DNA of 64,000 nucleotides from assembly GCA_023362775.1 (NCBI GenBank), contig JALMGJ010000003.1, positions 53,173,416 through 53,237,415 on the forward strand, read 5' to 3'. This document shows positions 10,714 to 21,974 of the stretch, one piece after another. The number at the start of each line of letters is the position of its first letter. The first letter of the stretch is position 1. A model generated the notes under the pieces. That model was not told the origin of the DNA. It saw nothing but the letters and a program-made list of their open reading frames with translations, and ran no database searches. The stretch comes from Charina bottae. Lineage: Eukaryota > Chordata > Lepidosauria > Squamata > Charinaidae. The translations under genes and the position numbers were made by a program.

Positions 10714-13700
10714 GTAATCAGCCATCCCTTTAGAATAATGATGTGAAAAGTCTACTTTAACCATTATTGGATTAAAATAACAATTTTTGTTTTCTATAAA
10801 CAAACTACAGACATGGCACAAATGCTGGAATGTCATGTGCAGTTACTTTAGTAGCAGGAAATTGAATTAAATATAAGAATAATTGAATATTTCTGATACT
10901 TACATGATTCTCCAAATATTTCACAATGTGATACGATATAGTAATTTTTTAATTTCAGTTATTTTGCTTGTATCTCGCCTTTTTTCTGAGACCTCAAGGT
11001 AGCGTACTTAGAGGTTTTCCCCAATTTTATCCCAGCAATAATGCCCTGTGTAACGGCTTCAGTGTGTCCCAATGCACTTCATGGTTGAGCAGGGACTTGA
11101 ACGTCAGGCCTCCTGGTCCAAATCTATTACTTTAACTGATGTAGCTACTAAAGTAGTTACTTGCTTTAAAGATTTTAGCTCAATATTTATTTTATTTTTA
11201 TCAATTATAGAATGTTGATACGGCTTCACTGGGTTCAGAAAAATCACATCTCACTGATAAGAAAGGTAAAAAGTTCTAAATACTTAGTGACAAAGTACTA
11301 GATGCTTAATATATATGCTGAAGTGACTTTTTGAGAGAGAGTAGAAAATACACAGACTCAGGCACAGAAATACACACACCTAATTTTGCCACCTGGAATC
11401 TACATTTTTGAATTAGAAAGTTGTTAATAGTGTATAATTATGTTAGAAACAGAAAATGCTACCCATTCAAAAATGACTTTCCATAGGTTATAACTAGAAA
11501 ATGTATATTGTTAGGCTGACCATATTTCCTTGAGACAAAAACGGGACATTGGGATGGCAAAACGGGACGGGGTCTTGTGTAATGTTCCGTATTCATGAAA
11601 AAGACAGAGGTCCCCGCACCTGGTCCGCATGATTGGCTCCCGCCTGGAAACCCCGCCCCCGGTCTGTGTGATTGGCTTCCGCCTGCAAACCCTGCCCCGG
11701 TCTGTGTGATTGGCTCCTGCCTGCTAACCCCGCCCCCTGGTCCACGCGATTGGCTCCTGTCTGCAAACCCCGCCCCCGGTCCACGTGATTGGCTCCCGCC
11801 TGCAAACCCCGCCCCCTGGTCCGGCCACACGCTGATAGGCAGGAGGGCTTCCTCTTCCAGGCTGCCTCCAATTGGCAGCTGTGGCTCAGATCCTCCTTCT
11901 GCGCCATTCCTGCCAGGTTTTAAAAATGGGACAAAATTGAGATTTTTATCAAAATGACGGGACAGTTGAAAAACGCTAAAAAAACAGGACTGCCCCATTC
12001 AAAACGGGACGTATGGTCAGCCTATATATTGTGAAATTTGGAACAGAGAGAGGTATCATTGCCTAGATTCATATTAAATACTAATTTAATTAATTAATGT
12101 AATAAAATACTGTATATTTTAGCTGTAATCATTACTGCATTTTCCAGGATACTAGAATAGTGGATGGATGGATGGATGGATGGATGGATGGATGGAAGGA
12201 AGGAAGGAAGGAAGGAAGGAAGGAAGGAAGGAAGGAAGGAAGGAAGGAAAGAAAGAAATGTGGCTATACAAATGGAAAACCGGGTTGCATTTTTAAAATT
12301 ATTCAGCTTCTTTTATTTCTTCCTGTGCACATGTTCCCAGTCCTGCTAGTTGGGGATTCTGCAAGTGGTGGTCCAAAACAACTGGAAGATATCAAATTGT
12401 GCAAGGTTGTTCTAGCATTCTAAAAACTTTGAGTAAAAGACTTTGTAGAATTTCAAGATAGACTCTTTATTATGTCATAAAAGGATAACAGTTGTAATTT
12501 TATTTATTTATTTATTATTTTATCTAAAGCATTTATATGGCCACCCAACTCAGACAAGATGACTCTGGATGGCATACAAAAGAAAAAAAACCCAAAACTG
12601 ACAAATAGAAAAACAGCACATAAAATAAAAGCTAATAAACCAAAAGAAAAAAAAAGGCAATCAGGGCAGAAGTATACTATAATTCCTCAACATGGGGACT
12701 CTATGGATCCTGGTCCAAAGGTCCAGGGAAAGAACCAGGTCTTCCCCACCTTCTTAAAGGCCTGCAGGGTGTACATCCATCCATATGTACTGTAATTATA
12801 ATAGAAAGAAACATATGCACTTGGGAAGGAAACAAGAAAAATCAAGGTAAATGACATGATTTTCCTCTGAAATAGTATCAATGGAAGGATCTGATATTCA
12901 TCAGTATAGGATAATGGTGGAAATGTTGAGAAATGGTATTTATTCTCCGTAAGCTACTAAAAGGTAGGGAGGGTAGAACCCAAAATGTGATAAATATATT
13001 TCTCTTGGGCTTGGAATCCTGTTTATTTCCTCAGTTTTCTTGTATGTTCACTGAACAAGAGGCATGACTTGGAACACACGCTGTACCTGCAGAAGATCCA
13101 GATTCAGTCTTCAATTTGTCCATCTGGGAAAGAACATTACAAATAGGAGGTTTCAAAAAACCTCTTCCAAACAACCTGAGGAATACTGCCTGAATAAGGA
13201 ACCCTAGATTTCTAAAATAAATGGTCTGAAGGCAAATGTATTTGTTTCTTAAATGTTACCATATAATTCGATGAAGACCACTTTGGAGTTCCTGCTAGAC
13301 AAAATGGTCCTTGCAAAAGACCAGCTGTTCTGTGGCATTAAGGCAACAGGGAGCCCCATTAGATCAGTGTTTCTCAACCTCAGCAACATTGAGATCTGTG
13401 GACTTCAATTCCCAGAATGTCCCAGCCAGCATGAAGTCCATACATCTTAAAGTTGCTGAGACTGAGAAACACTGCATTAGATTTTGCTTTAACGTGTTTG
13501 GGGATCTGGACAAATGAAAATATTACAAGATTCATGCAGCTATACAGGCTTTATTTTTAACATGAATGGGATCATATGATCTATGACAAGAGCAAAGACT
13601 TTTAAGCATAAATATTTGATATTAAGGAAAAAGTAAAGTCTCCTGTAATTCAGGATCAGATGATGGGTAACTTGAGTGCTGCTTTCTTGGCAATGATACA

Positions 13701-16700
13701 GAAGTGCTTTGACACTGCCATCATCAGGGAGATATTTCTTTTACTTCCCATCGAGCTACAGCCCTGGTATTCCTAGCAGTCTCCCACACAAATACTAATC
13801 AGGTACAAGTTGCTTACGTTTTTGAGATCTGCCAGGGTCAGACAGGTGCTGCTCACTATATGGAGTAAATTGTAATGGTGTTAAGAATCCATGTATCCCC
13901 CCCCCCCATGCCACTCCCAATGGTCCTATGTACTGTAGGTGTTTTAGAAATAAATTAATTGATGGGAGCTGGCAGAAGCCAATATGTGTATGGATTCTGC
14001 AATAGTTCTCTTTCAATGGCAGGTACTACTCATGACCAACCAGACTGCTGTAGAAAGTGTTTGGCATGGATCCCTTGCACTCGACAATGCATCTGTGTAT
14101 CTGCCATTAGTTTTATTATACTTGGTATAATTATTGCTATCATCGCATTGGCTGTGACACTTGGCATTCCTCCTCCTACCCCAGGTCAGTTATTTCCAGA
14201 TTTCAGTTTTAGTCTGACATAGACATTTACCACTGGAGAAATTGTGGGTGCTCTTTCGGTATGTCGGATGGTGAGCATATTGTCTGAAATATCAAGGATT
14301 AGAAGAAAGGATATCCTGTTTGTTTGTCAATGTAACCAGCAATGGACATTTTTAAAGCATAGTTTCTGATGTGCCATCATGTAACCACTCCAGAGTAACT
14401 AATATGCTTTCTGTGCTCCTTGTACTGTTTTGCTATCAGGGAAATATATATTGCTTGTGACATTTACTTTTGGATGCTTTTTTTTTAAGTTTTTTATTAA
14501 GATTTTAAATATACAAAGTTAAAAGTTGAAAATGAAACAGAGATAGAAATACAAATTAAAAAGGAAAGAAAAGAAAAGTGTAGTAAAGTAAAAGAAAAAA
14601 AGAAAAAACAAACATAGAAATTGGATAACTTCCGATCTATCTATGGTCATAAGAATAAGGAAAAATAGTTTGTTCTTACATGCTGGCTATTCATACAACA
14701 TTCATATACATTTCTTGTCTAATATATTCTATTTATATATAATCTAGTCATCAAAACCCCAAGCAAGCTTTACTCCTCCTGCTTTTTGCAAATAGTCCAT
14801 CAAAGGTTTCCACTCTTTAAGAAAATAACGGTTTGAATTTTCTTTTAATAAACATGTCAATTTGTCATTTTCTGCCATATCTAGTAATTTTAACATCCAT
14901 TCCTGTATCGTTGGTACACTTTGGTTTTTCCAATTTTGTGCATATAAAAGTCTTGCTGCTGTAATCATGTATTGTATTATTCTAAAAAAATATTTTTCTA
15001 TTTGTACATCCAAGATTCCGAGTAAAAAAAATTCTGGTTTAAATGGTATTCGTATTTGTAATATACTTTGCATCAGTGAATGTATCTCAATCCAAAATTT
15101 CTTTGCTATTTTACATGTCCACCACATATGGTAAAAAGACCCCTCTTGTTTTTTACATTTCCAACATAAGTTGGAAATATTCCCATACATTTTTGAAAGT
15201 TTTTGTGGGGTCATATACCATCGGAACATCATCTTATAAAATTTTTCTTTTAGATTATAACACAAAGTAAATTTTAATCCTTTAGTCCACATATCTTCCC
15301 ATTGTTGGAGTTGTATATTATGTCCAATATTTTTTGCCCATTGAATCATACAGTCTTTAACTTGTTCCTCTACCATTTCTCCTTTTAACAATAATTTATA
15401 CATTTTAGCAATTAAGTGTTCATCAGTTTCACATAATTGTATTTCAAATTCTGATTTAGTTTGTTCAAATTCCAAATTTTTTTTTATCTACTTTAAATTT
15501 CTCTGTAAGTTGCATATAGGAAAGCCATTGAAAAGTATATCCTTCTTGAGCAAGTTCTTCTTTTGATTTTATTACATAATGCCCTTGTTCCTTTTTTAGA
15601 AAGTCCTTATAAGTCAACCACTTGTCCTTATTTTTTACTTCTGTTCTATAAAATGCTTCTTGCGTGGAAATCCATAAAGGTCTCTTATAACATAAAGTTG
15701 ATTTATATTTATTCCAAATTCTCAACAAAAATCTTCTAATATAATGATTTTTAAAGTCCACATTAACTGTAGCTTTGTCATACCACAAATATCCATGCCA
15801 TCCAAATCTTAATTCATGTCCCTCCAAATTTAATAATTTTTCATTTTTCAAAACAATCCATTCTTTAAGCCATACCAAACCACAGGCTGCGTGATATAAT
15901 TTCAAATCCGGGAGACCTAAACCTCCTCTTTCTTTTGAATCTTGCAAGATATTCTTGGTTTTTTCCCTTGCCAAATAAACTTAGAAATATCCTTCTGCCA
16001 CTGTTTAAATGGTTCCTCTGATGTCAATATAGGTAATGTTTGAAAAAGGTATAGAATTTGTGGTAATATATTCATTTTGATTGCTGATATTCTACCCAAT
16101 AATGATAGTTGCAACTTTCCCCATCTATCTAAATCTTTTTTAATGTCTGTCCAAAGTGGAACATAGTTATTTTGAAATAATTTGACATTCTTCGATGTTA
16201 AATAAACTCCCAAATATTTTACTTTTTTCTCCATAGAGTATCCCGTCATTTCTCTCAGTTTCTCTTGTTGATGGTAATTCATATTCTTAGTCAAAACTTT
16301 TGTTTTCTGTAAATTAACTTTGAACCCTGCTAACGACCCAAAGTCTTTCAACTTCTGCATCAATAACTCAATTCCAACTTTTGGATGCTTTTTGATCTAC
16401 TATTATATGTATGTATCTTCCATAAACAGCTGTCCATGGAATGATTCAGATACTCTGATCTTGAAACAGCGTTGCCATGGTTGCAGGTAAATGCAAGGAA
16501 TGCCTATTCTAGCTTTATGACCTAGCATAAATAAGTCTCTTTTGAGTCACGGTTGACTTTTCAAACAAAAGTTTTCTTGGCAATAGGATAGACATGTTTT
16601 GTCATCGCCACCTTCTAGGATCTCTTTTGACTTCATAGCCTAACTTACAGCCCTGGTATATCTTGGTAGTGTCCCACCCAAAAACAAACCAGACCTGATC

Positions 16701-19700
16701 CTGCTTAGTTTCTGGGCCAAAGCTAGGTCAGCCAGCTGCTACTATCTGTATTCAGGTAAACCATCATTGAACATGCAACCCATAAATGAATCACTTGATC
16801 ACCTCTTTCCTTGTCCAGCTGAGCATGGCAACAGTGTTGTGGTGGGTTTAGAGTAAACTGGGTCCAATAAATCTAGAGAAGTGAAATGATACACCTAAAA
16901 ATAATTATTTCCATCTTAATAAAAATTATTATTTCTTTAAAAAAACTAATTTCATGGAATACCACATTTATATTTATTTATTTATTTATTTATTTATTTA
17001 TTATTTAAATTTGTATCACCGCCCATCTCCTCCACACCTGGGGACTCTGGGCGGTTCACAACAATAAGTTAAAAATATAAAATTACAGCAACAATATTAC
17101 ACAGGACAGGCTGTCAGTATCATGAGCAGGGAAGGGCAGTGGAGCCTCATATACTATCCTTGTCCCCCTCCATCCCTGATTTACCTGCCTCAAGTGGGAA
17201 GTTCTAAAATGAGATTCTGATGTTATTCAGTTGGATGTAGTTGCAACCTCCCTTCAGGTTTCCCTGCTCAAACTGGGAAGATCAGGGAGAAGGTGCAGAG
17301 CCACCATATCAATCAATTCTTTATTATGGTCAGAGACCAGAATTATAAATGCAATACATTAAAATACATTAAAATACAAAATACATTAAATGAAATGAGC
17401 GAAGCTTAATGATATATTTGCAATTGGTAGAGTCGTCAACGGGCAGTCAAAGCCTGCCTTATTTTGCAGACTGTATAGCAAAATTTAGCTACATTCAGGG
17501 AGACTAAATCATTCTGATCAGTTAGCAACAGTTGGACATAAAAGGGATCAGAATTTCCTGGATATTTTATCAAATGAGGAGTTATTAAGTGGGTTCGTGA
17601 GTCCTTATAATATATACAGTATAACAGGACATGTGCTATAGTTTCAATAGCCCCTTGTCCCTCCAAAACTGCTGTAGGGAGAGCATTACAGCGTGCCAAA
17701 GTTAATGTTCTCCGAAATTTGGAGACAGTTATGAGAGTTAGGTATCTCGCTGGCTTATAAGAAAAAACTTGATTGCCCAGAAAAACATTTTAGAATCTGA
17801 ATCTGAATCTGAATCCCATAGTGAAGTGGGTTCTGATTCCAAAAAGCAGTTGTCAAATGCTTTTATAACTGTGATACTTGGAAGATGATCACTATCAGGT
17901 CGATTTCCTAAATAAAATTTATGCACAAAAGAAATCAAATCCCGTGAAATTAAGGTATAATCAATCAGGGATGGTCTTAAGCCAACCCAGTGAGAAAATT
18001 CACTAGGGAAATCACTGCTAATAGATCCATTCAATAAATATAGATTTAATTTGTTAATAGTTTGTAATAGACATAGCCCCTTATAGTCCCCCTTTGAATC
18101 TTTAGATTGCCGAATAAGCAGAGGAGGAATTATAACTGGTTCTGGGGGATACTGATGGAACTGAGTAAAAAGTGCTTTATTGTTCACCCCCACTCTAGCA
18201 TTTAGGTCACCAGAAACTATTACATGGGCTAAGGGATTATTTAACATAAGAGTACTTATATATACTTCCAATTTAGCAGAGCCACCCTATATAACCCCTC
18301 TATGGTTATACAAGCTTAGAGTATAAAAGAGATTTCTTAGATCAGTGTTTCTCAACCTTAGCAACGTTAAGATGTTTGGACCTCAACCAGGGATGGAACT
18401 AGGGTCTGTGTAACCCGGGGCAAATATGGATTCCACGCCCCCATGGGTTATTTTGTCATTTTGGCACCCCCCGGGCGTCATTTTTGCACACACCCCAGTG
18501 CGGCGCCCAGGGCACATGCCCCACTTGCCCCCACCCCAGTTGCGGCCCTGACATCAACTCCCAGAATTCACCAGTTAGCATGCAGGCTGGGGAGTTCTGG
18601 GAGTTGAAGTCCAGACAACTTAAAGTTGCCGAGGTTGAGAAACACTGTCTTAGATAATAGATACTGCAAACTTCCTAACTATATGTTAGCTATATAGTTA
18701 TCCAAACCACTTTCTTCAATCAAATACTGTAACATTTTTGGGGAGATGGGCGGTGATAGAAATATGAATAATAAGGTGCTTATATTGTTAGGGAAACTGA
18801 TTGTACTCTTCTGCAAATTAGGTTTTATGGTTTACTGCTTTTAATGTTTCTTTGTTGTTATGTTTTTTGATTATTTGTTGTACAATACTGTTCTTCGTGG
18901 TTTTAACTTTGTACACCACCCAGAGTTACTACGTGAGATGGGCGGTTATATAAATTTACTAAATAAATAAAATTCAACTTAACTTCCTGAGACAATCACC
19001 TCACTCTGCCTACTGGTAGAGCCAGCCTGGGTTGGATGGAATAAGAGCTCATTCATTGTGGGTGTGAAATTCAGTGGGTTACTTTAGTAAAAGTGTCTCC
19101 TTGTTCTGTCACAGTTCTGCAGAAATCATGTTCAATTCATCTCTAATAGAAAAGGGATGTAGAAGGAATTAGGGTATGTTTGAAGATTGATTATAGGTCT
19201 AAAACCTTAATTTGAATCTCATTAATATCATCGAGGTATACAGTACTGTCAGGTCTGGTTATTTAGTGTCAGTTCCTACAATTCGTTTGCTCTTGATTTT
19301 ATTTTTCAGTTAACCGTTTATGTGTGACTACCAGTAATCAGACAGGCTTTTTATGTGATAACAGAGAGACCTGCATTCCAGCCAGCGAAGTTTGTGACAC
19401 AAGAAAAAATTGTGCAAATGGAGAAGATGAGCAAGAGGCATTATGTAGTAAGAACCTTGTGTTGTTTCCTTCCTCTTGCCCACTTCATATCTCCTATTTG
19501 GGGAGATGGGCGGGGACAAATTTAAATAAATAAATAAATACATAAATAAATACATAAATAAACAAATAAACAAATATCACAATGCTTTCCTCTAGGATAT
19601 CTTAGGCTGCTTGTAAAGAGTATGTGATCCAGTGAGAAGAGAGAAGCTAAATGTTTTCAGTGCTGCAGTTTTAATGTATCATGTCATTATTCCCATTTAG

Positions 19701-21923
19701 AAGGGAATTTTTGGTTATTTATGCTATATCTTAAAGCAAACAAGTAGCCTACAATGGGGCTACCAGATCTCAAGGGCTAAAACAGCAAACACATTTGCAT
19801 ATTAATTTCTATATTGCTTTATAGGATGCTTGTACAGACTGCATATTAAGTTGCATGATATTTTGAGTCATTTCTCCACAACCACCTTTTAATTTTGACT
19901 ATTGGTGGCTTTCAGTCGAATCGAATATTCTTTTTCTAAACAAGATCCCTTTATTCCACTGCTCTAGCAAATAATACAAACATCTCCTAAGCTGAAGAGA
20001 GAGCCTGCAACACCAGGGCAAGCAGTGTTAGAGAAAAGCAGAGCACATAGTCACTGTACTTTTTGAAACAGATGATGTGCTAAAACACTATAATCACCAC
20101 CAGAAATGAACTAAGAATAAAAATGATCTTAGTCCTCTTTGGTTTCTTCCTGATGTACCTATGCATACTTCTCATTTCAGCAAATCTTGTTCATACAGTT
20201 GCATTGTTCTGCAAACAAGTATGGAAGTTTTTGCTTTGCTGTCAATCCTTTTTTGCATTCATCCTCTGCCCCAACTAATTTCTCTCCCTCTCATCCCTCA
20301 ACCATATAGTCAACCAAGTTTTACAATGTGATTATTTGAAGATGAGCCCATTTGGATTTTTAAAAAGTTATCTGCTAGCATAATTGCGGAAAATATAAGA
20401 AAGAAGAGCAGGAAATGAGAAGTTAGAAGCAAATCTTCATCGACCTGGGATAGCTTACATCACATTTGAGTTTCCTAGAATATTATGTTTTGAATTAGAA
20501 TTAGCTTATGGTCAAAGGCAAGATTCAAATATCCTGCATTTCTTTAGCCTTACCACTGCAAGCCCTGGTAGTCCCTTTTTGAAAAAATGATATTTTGTTT
20601 TAAGATTACAATAAACAGGTTTGATCTGAGAAGTTGCTTCTAACTGAAATATATCAGTAGGTGTTGATCACTGTCCCACCTCCCACTTTCTTTGCTTCCA
20701 CTTCTGCTGTTGTTTTCAGATGTTACGATTCATACATTGCACTAAGGCATACTGACTTGGAATGCCCAACATGCTAGGTTAGGCTGAATTGGAATTGGTA
20801 CAGTAGTTTATGATTCAGGGTGTTGTGGGAATCCAGCCTTTATCTTAACATGTTCTTTGAGCATTGCATGCTATGTCAATGCAGCAATTATGATTTGTAA
20901 GCTCTCTTTAGAGCTGAACATGCTGTGGGTACCCATCCGTGTGACTTGTTTGGTTTTGGCTTAGGATGTTGTTTGAACACAGACAGTTGTGGATTATTCA
21001 ATAAACCATAGTTTAGCACAAACCGCAAGTTTGATCAATGCATCCTATTTTGGACTGCAAGCTCATTTACCAGGAACCTTTGCTTTTGTACTCTCTAAAA
21101 GGCCATGCTCATGGGTGGATAGAGAGCTAGATAACAAACTTAAGTTGTGGCAAAAATAACTCTATTGCAACCCAGATCCAGGGCTTCTTGGTACTCAACT
21201 CCTTTCAGTTATTGCTCCAATTCAGGCTAACAATTCAGGAGGACAGGTTAACTGGGCAAAACTGGATTTTTTCCCAGATATACCTTATAACTACAATCAG
21301 TATGTAAAAATATTTAAACTTGGCATTCAAAAAGTTTAAGCCAAAGACAGCAACAGACAATTGAAATAATCAGTTAAAGAACATCATTTGCTACACCAGG
21401 GGTGGGCAATCAATTTTAGTCTGAAATAAATATTTTGGCACCCAACAGCTGTGCATTTCTAAAAAAAAATCCATGTTCCATTGACATAGCCAGGATATTC
21501 CTTATATTTCCTTAAATACTGAAGTTCTTATAATTAAGAGCTCTGGGTTTATTTATTAATACAGTATTTTTTCCTGACAAATCACATTTTAAGGAATCAT
21601 TTTTTTACCCCAGTGCAAGCTTAAATTTATTTGTTTGTTTGTTTGTTTGGTTTGGTTTGGTAGGTGATTTGCCAAAAAGTCTTCCTGGACACTTGATATT
21701 TTATTGCAGCAATCGCAGGTTTTGGATCTACGCAGACAAAAGATGTAATGGGTTTAATGACTGTGGAGATTGTTCCGATGAAATAGGGCCACGTGAGTCC
21801 TTTATTTGCTGAAAAAATAAGGTTTTAAATATAAATTAATATTTTAAGACATTTGTTGTCTCTCAAAGCTTTTTACATCAGTTAAAAAAGGAAGACAGAC
21901 CTTGCCCTCAGACTTAGAGGGTG

Positions 21924-21974
<51 letters not shown>

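Noticed and set aside
12161..12257. Repetitive MDGWMDGWKEGRKEG peptide frames
   Set aside because: Translation of the GGAT/GGAA microsatellite.
13757..13856. Possible functional 5S rRNA gene
   Set aside because: Too many substitutions in the internal control region and no 3' T-run terminator in the right place.
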